The notes under the pieces are model-generated. The model was not told the origin of the DNA. It saw only the letters and a list, made by a program, of their open reading frames with translations, and made no database searches. Of a stretch of 15,791 bases of DNA, positions 1 through 6,991 are shown piece by piece (the stretch's first letter is position 1; each line of letters opens with the position of its first letter). Both the position numbers and the translations under genes were made by a program. Source of the stretch: Deltaproteobacteria bacterium RBG_13_61_14 (GTDB lineage: Bacteria; RBG-13-61-14); contig MGQK01000062.1 of the NCBI GenBank assembly GCA_001797815.1, positions 4,859 to 20,649 of the forward strand. The letters run 5' to 3'.

Positions 1-782
1 CCCGCCTCAATGATCGCCATCACCTCTTTGTAAAAAAACGGCCAGGCCACTTCCTCGAACATCTTCGGCGAGATGTAGGTGGCAGAGGCCCGGTTCGCGC
101 CGAGCAAGACCGTGGGCCGATGCTGGCTTAGCCCGGCGCCGGCTTGCCGGACCAGTTGCAAACCCAGCGCGATCAGGTCGTCCACCATCCATTCGCAGAC
201 CTCGCGCATCTTCTGCGGCCGGTCAATGAAATCAGTGAGATATCCCTGGAGCCCGCGCAGGTTGGCGAGCACATCGGTCGGGATATTGATCAGGCTGCCG
301 GCATAGACAAAGAGGTCCAACTCCCGGATCTTATCGGCCAAGGGCTTGAAGTGGGTAGCGCCGGAGACGAACAATTGGAGGAAAGAGTTGAGTTGGGGGC
401 GATCCGGCCGGAGGAAATAGAGGAGGCCTTTTTCCATGAGCAGGTCGTAATCCTCGCCGGAGATGATGAGGTTTTCCAGCATCTGCGGCACCTCATCCTG
501 GCCGGGCTGAGGCAGGACCCAGTGGAAAAACCAGGAAGAATGAGCGTCCACGTAAGGCGAGAGGTAAGCAATCCCAAAGGGCGAGCCCACGGCCATGTCC
601 ATTCCGGGATAGACCTCGTAGCATTTCAGCGCCGCCCGGGTGGCGAGCTCCGGGTTAGAGAAGCAATCGCCCAGAGGCACGCCCAGGACTTTGGCCGCGT
701 GCTCATTGATCAGGGGCGCGACCGGCACCTTGTCCGGCCGCTCCAGCCGGATCACCGCCTCGACTCGCTCCCGTCCGGTCAT
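1..782 (-). CDS. UroD-family (uroporphyrinogen decarboxylase / corrinoid methyltransferase-like) protein, 3' end outside window
   Basis: The minus strand is open from an ATG at 782 to the window edge (260 codons, C-terminus missing). The start is supported by AGGAG at 789-793, six bases upstream. The N-terminus MTGRERVEAVIRLERPDKVPV matches the classic opening of the UroD superfamily (PF01208), which includes haem-pathway HemE and many methylcobamide:CoM-type methyltransferases. Further on, a segment around residues 176-205 (RGLQGYLTDFIDRPQKMREV) fits the middle of the family fold. True HemE proteins are usually better conserved at the N-terminus (substrate-binding Arg motifs), which I do not see here, so a methyltransferase-like or uncharacterised UroD paralogue is more likely. 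It is transcribed divergently from the thiolase operon across a 541-bp spacer, so shared regulation is possible. Family is fairly certain; substrate unknown. Confidence 0.75.
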   Translation of the reverse strand, partial: MTGRERVEAVIRLERPDKVPVAPLINEHAAKVLGVPLGDCFSNPELATRAALKCYEVYPGMDMAVGSPFGIAYLSPYVDAHSSWFFHWVLPQPGQDEVPQMLENLIISGEDYDLLMEKGLLYFLRPDRPQLNSFLQLFVSGATHFKPLADKIRELDLFVYAGSLINIPTDVLANLRGLQGYLTDFIDRPQKMREVCEWMVDDLIALGLQLVRQAGAGLSQHRPTVLLGANRASATYISPKMFEEVAWPFFYKEVMAIIEA

Positions 783-975
783 GTTACGCTCCTGCCGATT
801 TCATTATTTCCCGGGCAATAATCATCCGCTGGATCTCAAAAATCCGCTCGCAACATGCAACTCCTCGAAATTTTTCAATCTCCATTAAACAACAATTGGT
901 TCGGATCAGTCAACTTTACTTTTCAATTCAAGGAATTGAATAAAAATTGCATTCCTGCTAACAAAAAATTTCCTA

Positions 976-1005
976 TTGACAAGTTTTTCCCAACCGTGCT
1001 ATTCA
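976..1005 (+). promoter_or_regulatory. Candidate sigma70-type promoter (distal)
   Basis: TTGACA at 976-981 is a perfect -35 hexamer. After 18 bases it is followed by TATTCA at 1000-1005. It would give a leader of about 310 nt before the thiolase start, containing the two hairpins. Matched by eye only. Confidence 0.35.
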
Positions 1006-1068
1006 AACCAAAGTGGGTAAGTCATGGAAGAATCTTGGGAAACATCCGAGGCAGGCGCGAGCATTGCG

Positions 1069-1108
1069 GGATTAGGCATAGCCTGGATCCGGACCAAGAG
1101 CCTAACCC
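1069..1108 (+). other. Leader stem-loop
   Basis: GGATTAGGC at 1069-1077 pairs with GCCTAACCC at 1100-1108 (8 of 9 Watson-Crick, one wobble-type position), enclosing a 22-nt loop. If transcription starts near 1012, the stem lies in the 5' leader of the thiolase operon. I recognise no known riboswitch family. Confidence 0.3.
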
Positions 1109-1151
1109 TAACTTACTGATTTATATAGTTTTTACGGAGCTGGAAAGGAAT

Positions 1152-1169
1152 CCCGGCATCTAGGCCGGG
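1152..1169 (+). other. GC hairpin in the leader
   Basis: CCCGGC (1152-1157) and GCCGGG (1164-1169) form a 6-bp all-GC stem with loop ATCTAG. It is followed by CTTAAAGTT rather than a clean T-tract, so it is at best a weak terminator or pause site ahead of the proximal promoter. Confidence 0.3.
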
Positions 1170-1194
1170 CTTAAAGTTGAATGTTTAATTATTA

Positions 1195-1222
1195 TTGAAA
1201 CCTATTGATAAATAAGAATAAT
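1195..1222 (+). promoter_or_regulatory. Candidate sigma70-type promoter (proximal)
   Basis: TTGAAA at 1195-1200 and AATAAT at 1217-1222 are separated by 16 bases in an AT-rich stretch about 100 bp before the thiolase start. It is the best-placed candidate for the operon promoter, by eye only. Confidence 0.4.
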
Positions 1223-1310
1223 CACGATGAATTTTGCGCGCGTAAATTATCAGAGATCCGGGAAGGGCCTGCCTGCTCTTGGAAGCATTGGCCCCTTGGC
1301 CCCATTGATG

Positions 1311-1319
1311 AGGAGGTGA
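1311..1319 (+). promoter_or_regulatory. Strong ribosome-binding site fixing a TTG start
   Basis: AGGAGGTGA is a perfect complement of the 16S rRNA 3' end. It ends four bases before the TTG at 1324, which makes this unusual initiation codon credible. Confidence 0.7.
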
Positions 1320-1323
1320 CGAG

Positions 1324-2487
1324 TTGCCCAAGCGAGTGGCCATAGTGGGCTGGGCCCAGACCAGGCATGAGCGGCGGAAGACCTTAGACAATGACTGGGA
1401 CCTGATCTACCCCACGGTCAAGGCGGCCCTCAAGGACGCGGGGCTCCGCCACGATGACATTGATGTCTGCCTGGAAGGGGCGAGCGATTACCTCGATGGC
1501 CGGGGCATCAGCAATTACACGATCGTGGACGGCGTCGGCGGTCAACTGAAAGAAGAGGCCAAGGTGAGCATGGATGCCGCCTATGCCTTCATCTACGCGG
1601 CGCAGAGGCTTTTGACCGGCCCGTTCGAGGTGGCGATCGTCTCGGGTTACGGCAAAGGCAGTGAGAGCGTGGAATTCCATTGGCAGACCAACACCCTGTT
1701 CGACCCCTTCTACGGTCAGCCCTTGGGATTGGATGCGCTGAGCGCGGCCGGGCTCCAGGCCTCGGCTTATTTCAACCGCTTTGGGATCAGCGAGGAGCAG
1801 GCGGCCCTGGTGCCGGTCAAGAACAAGCGGAATGCGCTTCGCAACCCGAACGCCCAGGTGAAGAAAAATCTGACGGTGGAGCAGGTGATGAAGTCGCCTC
1901 CGTTGTGCAAGCCGATCAAGCGGGAGGACGCTTGTCCGATTTCGGACGGCGCCGCGGCCCTGGTCCTGGCCACGGAAGAGCGGGCTAAAAAGATTTGCCG
2001 CAAGGCCGGGCATAAGCCGGTTTGGCTCCTGGGCATGGGCCATTGCCAGGAGGCGTTCAGCCTGGGCGCGCGGGATTTAACCTTTGCCCGGGCCGGCCAG
2101 CTCGCGGCCAAGCGAGCCTTTCAGATGGCCAGGATCCGCCATCCCCTCCAGGAGCTGGACGTGGCCGAGGTTTATGAGCCGTTCGGCTTCCAGGAGCTGA
2201 TGTGGTATGAAGCGCTGGGCTTTTGTCCGCCAGGGCAGGGAGCCGCGATCCTGGAAAAGAGAGTCACCGAGATGGGTGGCCGGCTTCCGGTCAATCCCTC
2301 GGGCGGGGCTTTGGCCGCGAACCCCATGCTCGCCACCGGCCTGGTCCGGATCATCGAGGCCGCGGCCCAGGTGGCGGGCCGGGCCGGCAAGATGCAGGTC
2401 AAGAAGAGGGTGCGGCGGGCCTTGGCCGCGGCGACTAACGGCGTGGCGCTCCAGAACTGCGCGGTCTTTGTCCTGGGAGGAAGCTGA
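1324..2487 (+). CDS. SCP-x-like thiolase-fold protein 1, lacking catalytic Cys and His
   Basis: A 387-aa protein with TTG start and a strong RBS. The N-terminus KRVAIVGWAQT, the CPISDGAAALVLA segment (res. 204-216), AEVYEPFGF (281-289) and NPSGGALAANPMLATG (334-339 within it) place it in the SCP2/SCP-x-type thiolase family. Aligned by eye, the nucleophile loop (KVSMDAAYAF, res. 80-89) has no Cys, and the GHPxGATG motif reads ANPMLATG, so His is replaced by Asn. The C-terminal second Cys position is also not recognisable. Known Cys-less relatives such as Ltp2 act as retro-aldolases on acyl-CoAs together with a DUF35 partner; BbsB is a DUF35-dependent thiolase homologue. One base separates its stop from the second thiolase gene. 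I infer an acyl-CoA C-C bond-forming or -cleaving subunit; substrate unknown. Confidence 0.8.
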   Translation: MPKRVAIVGWAQTRHERRKTLDNDWDLIYPTVKAALKDAGLRHDDIDVCLEGASDYLDGRGISNYTIVDGVGGQLKEEAKVSMDAAYAFIYAAQRLLTGPFEVAIVSGYGKGSESVEFHWQTNTLFDPFYGQPLGLDALSAAGLQASAYFNRFGISEEQAALVPVKNKRNALRNPNAQVKKNLTVEQVMKSPPLCKPIKREDACPISDGAAALVLATEERAKKICRKAGHKPVWLLGMGHCQEAFSLGARDLTFARAGQLAAKRAFQMARIRHPLQELDVAEVYEPFGFQELMWYEALGFCPPGQGAAILEKRVTEMGGRLPVNPSGGALAANPMLATGLVRIIEAAAQVAGRAGKMQVKKRVRRALAAATNGVALQNCAVFVLGGS

Positions 2488-2488
2488 G

Positions 2489-3649
2489 ATGGCGCGCAAA
2501 GTGGCCATCGTGGGGACCGGGCAGACCCAAGGCGCCCGCAAGCGCGGCGACGTCAACCTCGCCGGCCTGGTGGCCGAGGCCGTGAACCTGGCCCTGGCCG
2601 ACGCCAGGATTGACGCGAGCCGGATTGACGCGGTGGTCATCGGCAGCGCGCCCGAGATCTTCGAGGGCGTGAACTTTCCGGAATGCTGGCTGGGCCCGGC
2701 CATCGGCGCCCTGGACAAGCCCATCCTCCGCGTTTATACCGGCGGCACCGTGGGCGCCAGCACCGGCATCGCCGCTTATTACCACGTGGCCTCGGGCCTG
2801 TATGATACCGTGCTGGCCGTGGCCTTTGAAAAACTCTCCGACGGGGTGCCCATGTACGGGCTTTCCGTCACCTACGACCCGCTCTGGGGCCGGGAGATCG
2901 CGGCCGGCGCCGCCGGGCTGGTGGCGCTCCAGGCCCACCAGTATCTGGCGCGCTATCCCCAGATCAGCATCGAGCACCTGGCCAAGGCGGCGCTCAACGA
3001 TCGGACCAACGCGCTCTGCAACCCCAACGCCCATATCCGGGTCAAGCTCACCCTGGATGAAATCCTGAGCTCGCCGGTGATCACCTCCCCCCTCACCCTG
3101 CACATGTGCTGCCCCACCACCGACGGGGCCGCGGCCCTGGTGCTGGCGCCGGCGGCCCAGGCCAAGAAGCACCGGAAGAAGCCGGCCTATATCCGCTCCG
3201 TAGCCACCTGCGCCGAGGGCGCTTATTATCCGGGCATGGACATTGCGGCGCCGAAGAGCCTGAAGCTGGCCGGGCAATGGGCTTTTCAGCGGGCCGGGAT
3301 CCGGAACCCGGCGGAGCAGTTGGACGTGGTGGAGCTTTACTCGCCGTTTGCGCCGCAGAACCTGATTTGGGGCGAGTGTTTGCAACTGGCTTTGCCGGGT
3401 GAAGGCTGGCGCCTGGTGGAGGACAGCTTTTGCGGGCTCTCCGGCAAGCTGCCGATCAACCCCTCGGGCGGGGTGATCGCCCACAACCCGATCGGGGCCT
3501 CGGGCCTGATCCGCCAGATCGAGGCGGCGCGCCAGATCATGGGCGTGGCCGGCGAGTTCCAGGTGAAGCGGCCCCAGTTGGCCCTGGCTCATGCCTGGGG
3601 CGGCTGGGTTCAATTCCATAACGTGATGATCCTGGCAGCGGAAACATGA
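2489..3649 (+). CDS. SCP-x-like thiolase-fold protein 2, lacking catalytic Cys and His
   Basis: The ATG at 2489 has GGAGG eight bases upstream and lies one base after the preceding stop. A longer open frame upstream overlaps the first thiolase and is not used. The 386-aa product has the same architecture and almost the same length as its neighbour: ARKVAIVGTGQT at the N-terminus, CCPTTDGAAALVLA (207-220), DVVELYSPFAPQ (279-290) and NPSGGVIAHNPIGASG (334-339 within it). The nucleophile loop reads VYTGGTVGASTG (82-93) without Cys, and the usual GHP is HNP. A Tyr in the same place as in protein 1 (Y284) precedes the SPF/EPF motif. The pair probably arose by duplication and probably forms a heterodimer. 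It is translationally linked to protein 1 and followed by the tandem DUF35 partner. Confidence 0.8.
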   Translation: MARKVAIVGTGQTQGARKRGDVNLAGLVAEAVNLALADARIDASRIDAVVIGSAPEIFEGVNFPECWLGPAIGALDKPILRVYTGGTVGASTGIAAYYHVASGLYDTVLAVAFEKLSDGVPMYGLSVTYDPLWGREIAAGAAGLVALQAHQYLARYPQISIEHLAKAALNDRTNALCNPNAHIRVKLTLDEILSSPVITSPLTLHMCCPTTDGAAALVLAPAAQAKKHRKKPAYIRSVATCAEGAYYPGMDIAAPKSLKLAGQWAFQRAGIRNPAEQLDVVELYSPFAPQNLIWGECLQLALPGEGWRLVEDSFCGLSGKLPINPSGGVIAHNPIGASGLIRQIEAARQIMGVAGEFQVKRPQLALAHAWGGWVQFHNVMILAAET

Positions 3650-3654
3650 CCGGG

Positions 3655-3682
3655 GTAGGGGCATGGCATGCCATGCCCCTAC
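3655..3682. repeat. Perfect 28-bp palindrome
   Basis: The half-site GTAGGGGCATGGCA at 3655-3668 is followed directly by its exact reverse complement, ending at 3682. It sits between the thiolase-2 stop and the DUF35 ribosome-binding site. It resembles REP-like dispersed palindromes and would form a loop-free cruciform or a stable mRNA hairpin inside the operon. Confidence 0.85.
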
Positions 3683-3698
3683 TCAGAAGGAATTGCGA

Positions 3699-4625
3699 AT
3701 GGGAAACGAGCAAGGCCGGTTCTTATACGGGGCCATGGAAAGCCCTTACACCTGGTCCACCGGGCCGGTAGTCGGCACCTTCCTGACCCAACTCAAATAC
3801 CAGGAGTTCCTGGGCCGGCGCTGCCTCAAGTGCGAGACCATTTCCTGCCCGCCCTTTGACCATTGCGAGAAGTGCGGGTCTTTTGAGGCCGAATGGATGG
3901 AAGTCGGTCCCGGCGGCACGGTCCGGGCGGTGACCATCGTGCACCACTGCTTCTCCGGTCAGCCGGCCAATCCGCCCTATGCGCTGGCCCTGATCCAGCT
4001 CGATGGCACCGACACCGCGCTCTGCCACCTGATCCGGGAGTTGGACCTGGCTCAAATCCGGATCGGCGAGCGGGTGGAGCCGGTCTTCCGGGACGTGCGC
4101 GTGGGCAGCCTGCGGGACATTGAATACTTCCGGCCGGCCCCGCGGCGGGTGATCCGCAAGGCCCATCCCCGCGCCACCGTCCGGCTGGAGGTGCAGGAAG
4201 TCCTGGGCCGGGAGCGGATCCCTTTTGAGTATTCCTACGGCCGGCTTTATCCCAGGTTCTATGAGGGACTGCGCCAGAAGAAGATCACGACCGTCAAATG
4301 CTCCAAGTGCGGAAAAGCGATCTTGCCGCCCCGCCCTTACTGCGGCGCCTGCTTTGCCGACGCCAAGAAGTGGGTGGACCTTCCCGAAACCGGCACGGTC
4401 AAGACCTTTACCGTGGTGCACCAGGAGTTTTTAGGCCAGCCCAAGAAACCGCCCTATTGTTACGTGGTGGTGGTGCCGGACGGGCACGTCTCGGAGATCC
4501 ATCACCTGCTGGAAGGGGCCGATTATAACGAGGTCCGAGTCGGGATGCGGGTCAAGGCGGTCTGGAATGAAGATCGCCGCGGCACCATTTGGGACATCAA
4601 ATACTTCAAGCCGCTGGTAACGTGA
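3699..4625 (+). CDS. Tandem DUF35 protein (two Zn-ribbon/OB-fold acyl-CoA-binding units)
   Basis: A 308-aa protein. I chose ATG 3699 because AGAAGG (3685-3690) lies eight bases upstream; an in-frame ATG at 3663 falls inside the palindrome and adds 12 untypical residues. It contains two full DUF35 units. Unit 1 has zinc ligands C42, C45, C56, C59 and an OB fold at about 62-145 (TVRAVTIVHHCFSGQPANPP). Unit 2 has C201, C204, C215, C218 and an OB fold at about 221-304 (TVKTFTVVHQEFLGQPKKPP). Both ribbons have spacing C-x2-C-x10-C-x2-C. DUF35 proteins are obligate partners of SCP-x-like thiolases and aldolases (ChsH2, BbsA, the archaeal thiolase-HMG-CoA synthase complex) and help bind the acyl-CoA. 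Two fused units beside two thiolase chains suggest a 1:1 domain pairing. Most DUF35 proteins are single-unit and about 130-150 aa. Confidence 0.85.
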   Translation: MGNEQGRFLYGAMESPYTWSTGPVVGTFLTQLKYQEFLGRRCLKCETISCPPFDHCEKCGSFEAEWMEVGPGGTVRAVTIVHHCFSGQPANPPYALALIQLDGTDTALCHLIRELDLAQIRIGERVEPVFRDVRVGSLRDIEYFRPAPRRVIRKAHPRATVRLEVQEVLGRERIPFEYSYGRLYPRFYEGLRQKKITTVKCSKCGKAILPPRPYCGACFADAKKWVDLPETGTVKTFTVVHQEFLGQPKKPPYCYVVVVPDGHVSEIHHLLEGADYNEVRVGMRVKAVWNEDRRGTIWDIKYFKPLVT

Positions 4626-4732
4626 AGCCGAGATAGAGTAATCTGGTAAAGGAAAAAAGTTTTCCCCAGAGGGACACTGCTGATTCAAATGTTAATTCCC
4701 ATTCCCGGCTTTTTTTACGAAAGAAGTGAACC

Positions 4733-6073
4733 ATGAGCAAGCCCCTCGTCATCCTCCGCGACCAACCCGATTACCAGTTCGGGAAAATCCAGGAGCACGC
4801 CTCAGCCATCCTGGCCCGGACCCGCCTCCCGGTGAAAGGCCGGCGCGTGCTGGTGAAACCCAGCTTTGTCTATCCCACCCGCGAGGCTCCTGGCCTGCCG
4901 GTGATCACCAGTCCGATTTTTATCGCCGGGGTGGCCGCGGCGCTCCGCGACCACGGCGCCAAGGAAGTCCTGGTCGCCGAGTCCTCGGTGATCGGCCCCA
5001 GCCGCGTCTCCTTCTACTCGACCGGGGTGATGCCCCTGCTCCGGCGGTTGGCCACGCCGGTGTTCCTGGACGAGGCGGAGACCGTGGAGGTCCAGGTGCC
5101 GGCCCCCCTAGTGCAGGAGCGGTTCACCGTGCCCAAGGTCTGGCTCGATGCCGACCTGTTCGTGAGCCTGCCCAAGATCAAGGTCAACCTGTTCGCCGGG
5201 GTCACGCTCAGCATCAAGAACAACCTGGGCCTGCTCCGGCAAAAGGACCGGCTGCTCTATCACGACCATCGGCTGCACCAAAAGCTGGCCGACCTCTTCA
5301 AGGTGCGCCGGCCCGACCTGGTCATGTCCGACTGCATCGTGGCCGGCGAGGGCCAGGGGCCGCTCCTGGCCGACCCGGTGCCGCTGGGCCTGATCGTGGC
5401 CGGAACCAACCCGGTGGCGGTGGACGCGGTTTCCTGCCGGCTGATCGGTTACGCGCCGGCGGAAGTCGAACACCTGCGGCTCTTGCACCAAGCCGGTTTT
5501 GGGCCGATTGACTTGGAGGAGATCGAGGTCGAGCCGGAGGAGTTGCTGAGCAAGGCAAAAGTCTTGCGCCGGCCCGAGGTCTCGCTTCAGGACTTGAGCC
5601 CGAGAGTGCGGGTGTTCGAGGGCACCGAGATCTCCTGCCCCTGGGGCTGCAAGGGCCTGGTGCGCGGCGCGGTGGATGCTTACCTCGCCCGCTATGGCCG
5701 CGAGGGCATCCGCCCCCTGAACGTGATTCTGGGCAAGCCCATTGCCCAGGTCCCGGAAGACCTTGACCCGAATATCACCCTGGTCTTGGGCGACTGCGCC
5801 CTGCCCTATCGCGGCCGGGGCGAGTTCGTCCCCGGCTGCTGCCCGGTGCCGCTTGAGATCGGCTACGTGGTCCGCCGCATCCTGGGCCCGATGAAAGTGG
5901 CCATGCGCCTGAGCGACGTGATGGCGGGTTACACCGGTCACAACCTCTGGCGGCTTCGCCGGCGCCTGGCCGGCAAAAGCCTGGCGCCGGTTGAAAACCA
6001 TGTGCCCTTCCTCCGCGTCCTCCAAGAATACGCGGTCCTGGTCCGAGAAAAACTATTCGGGCAGAAATCCTGA
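4733..6073 (+). CDS. DUF362 family protein with Cys-containing C-terminal extension
   Basis: A 446-aa protein from ATG 4733 with only a weak purine-rich RBS (AAGAAGTG). Family hallmarks: RVLVKPSFVYPT (38-49), ADLFVSLPKIKVNLFAGVTL (140-159) with the following SIKNNLGLL, DLVMSDCIVAGEGQGPL (195-211) and GTNPVAVDAVSCRLIGY (224-240). DUF362 proteins often occur with or fused to 4Fe-4S domains; their reaction is not well established. This one has no CxxCxxCxxxC motif, but the C-terminal part contains C302, C306, C355, C369 and C370 (CPWGC, GDC, PGCCP), a possible metal site. The next gene starts two bases after its stop and encodes a ferredoxin-like protein, so the two likely work together. The 107-bp gap before it has no good terminator, so it probably belongs to the thiolase operon. 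Confidence 0.75.
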   Translation: MSKPLVILRDQPDYQFGKIQEHASAILARTRLPVKGRRVLVKPSFVYPTREAPGLPVITSPIFIAGVAAALRDHGAKEVLVAESSVIGPSRVSFYSTGVMPLLRRLATPVFLDEAETVEVQVPAPLVQERFTVPKVWLDADLFVSLPKIKVNLFAGVTLSIKNNLGLLRQKDRLLYHDHRLHQKLADLFKVRRPDLVMSDCIVAGEGQGPLLADPVPLGLIVAGTNPVAVDAVSCRLIGYAPAEVEHLRLLHQAGFGPIDLEEIEVEPEELLSKAKVLRRPEVSLQDLSPRVRVFEGTEISCPWGCKGLVRGAVDAYLARYGREGIRPLNVILGKPIAQVPEDLDPNITLVLGDCALPYRGRGEFVPGCCPVPLEIGYVVRRILGPMKVAMRLSDVMAGYTGHNLWRLRRRLAGKSLAPVENHVPFLRVLQEYAVLVREKLFGQKS

Positions 6074-6075
6074 TC

Positions 6076-6927
6076 ATGCTCTGGCTCTTTAGCTTCTTCT
6101 TGTTTGGGCATCTTTTCACCGCCTCGGGCGAGGTGGCGGAGGTCGGCCGGCTGCATTACTGGACCCATGCCGCTTATGCCAAACTCGAGCCCGCGGTCAT
6201 CCGCCTGGCCGACTTCATGCTCCGCCGCGCTTTCTTCACCCAAAACCCGGTCGGCCGCCGATTACTTTGGCTGTTGTCCTGGACCAACCTCCTGCTGCCC
6301 CACGGGGTGGTGATCCCGACCCCGGCCGCGGCCCGGCTCCTCCGCGATATCGCCGGCGCGCCGGAGGCCGAGGCCCACATCGCCATCGGCCCGTGCGTCT
6401 GCCAGAAAAACCTAGAGCGCTTCCGCGAGCCGGTGGAAAAAGACATTACCGTGCTCTATGGGGCCGAGATTTACCGCCGCTTCTTTCCCGAATACCGCCG
6501 GCTGGATCTGGACGAGGCCCTGGACCTGCTGAAAAAATTTAACCAGGCCGGGCTCACGCCGGTGGCCGAGTTCCTGATGCAGTCCGGGCAATGGATGTTC
6601 GTGCTCTGCCATTGCGACCAGGAAGTCTGCTGTCCCACCCGCATTTACAACGCCGTCGGCCGCTCGCTTTATCCCGGGCCTTACCAGGCCCGGCAAGACC
6701 CGAAAAAGTGCCTGGGCCCGGAGGTCTGCGGCCTCTGCCTGAAGCGCTGCCATTTCCACGCCAACCGCGCGGAGGCCGGGCGGGCGGTCCTGGAGGAGGG
6801 GCAATGCCTCGGCTGCGGCCTGTGCGTGACCACCTGCCGGGGCAAAGCGCGCAAGCTCGTCCGCCGGCCGGGTTACTCCGGCCGGCTTCTGCCTTTTGCC
6901 CGCGTGCAGACGCCGGAGCTGGATTAA
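6076..6927 (+). CDS. Ferredoxin-like [4Fe-4S] protein with additional Cys motifs
   Basis: A 283-aa protein whose ATG lies two bases after the DUF362 stop (translational coupling). The N-terminus is very hydrophobic (MLWLFSFFLFGHLF), suggesting membrane association or a buried helix. Cysteines form several clusters: C107/C109 (GPCVC), C178/C180/C185/C186 (LCHCDQEVCC), C212/C218/C221/C225 (C-x5-C-x2-C-x3-C) and C244/C247/C250/C254 (canonical C-x2-C-x2-C-x3-C). The last two could hold two [4Fe-4S] clusters; the first two may bind a further cluster or metal. The usual Pro after the last Cys of each motif is absent. It likely donates electrons to, or matures, the DUF362 partner (inference). The last 35 codons are duplicated downstream at 7602-7704. 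Confidence 0.75.
   Translation: MLWLFSFFLFGHLFTASGEVAEVGRLHYWTHAAYAKLEPAVIRLADFMLRRAFFTQNPVGRRLLWLLSWTNLLLPHGVVIPTPAAARLLRDIAGAPEAEAHIAIGPCVCQKNLERFREPVEKDITVLYGAEIYRRFFPEYRRLDLDEALDLLKKFNQAGLTPVAEFLMQSGQWMFVLCHCDQEVCCPTRIYNAVGRSLYPGPYQARQDPKKCLGPEVCGLCLKRCHFHANRAEAGRAVLEEGQCLGCGLCVTTCRGKARKLVRRPGYSGRLLPFARVQTPELD
6821..6923 (+). repeat. Direct repeat, copy 1 (3' end of the ferredoxin-like gene)
   Basis: This 103-bp stretch encodes the C-terminal residues from about 249 of the ferredoxin-like protein. It recurs 781 bp downstream at 7602-7704. About 88% of positions match by eye, and a 58-bp core (6836-6893 versus 7617-7674) is identical. Differences lie mostly outside the core. Confidence 0.9.
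6863..6886. repeat. GC-rich hairpin inside direct-repeat copy 1
   Basis: GCCGGCCGG and CCGGCCGGC form a perfect 9-bp stem around the loop GTTACT. The identical hairpin occurs at 7644-7667 in copy 2. It could be a recombination or pausing site, or simply reflect Pro/Gly/Arg codons in a GC-rich genome. Confidence 0.7.
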
Positions 6928-6937
6928 GAAAGAGCGG

Positions 6938-6991
6938 GATGCGCGGCATGAGCGAGCAAGGTGAAAAAAGTGGGAAAGGCGAAAAAGGTAT
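6938..6991 (+). repeat. Left terminal inverted repeat of the S23 cassette
   Basis: This 54-bp arm matches the reverse complement of 7548-7599, roughly three-quarters identical with short gaps. The shared core is GTGAAAAAAGTGGGAAAGG in the left arm. It begins 14 bp after direct-repeat copy 1 ends and includes the candidate start codons of the four-helix-bundle gene. Confidence 0.7.

Larger units (their letters stand above)
783..1323. promoter_or_regulatory. Divergent intergenic control region
   Basis: This 541-bp non-coding stretch separates the leftward UroD-family gene from the rightward thiolase operon. It is clearly richer in A+T than the flanking genes, particularly 880-1010 and 1170-1250. 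It holds two candidate rightward promoters and two hairpins (listed separately). Short open frames inside it have no ribosome-binding site or recognisable product and look like chance. Confidence 0.6.

Noticed and set aside
144-821. Plus-strand 225-codon open frame at the left edge.
   Set aside because: It is antisense to the UroD-family gene, which has an AGGAG site and a family-typical N-terminus.
2435-3664. Long antisense open frame opposite the second thiolase gene.
   Set aside because: It is an effect of high GC at third codon positions. The plus-strand thiolase has clear family motifs, and the antisense product is low-complexity Gly/Arg/His-rich with no domain.
4640-4732. Possible terminator and promoter between the DUF35 and DUF362 genes (GGAAAA/TTTTCC stem; run of seven T near 4710).
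   Set aside because: The stem is short and AT-rich and is not followed by a T-run; the T-run has no adjacent stem. I treat the genes as one operon.
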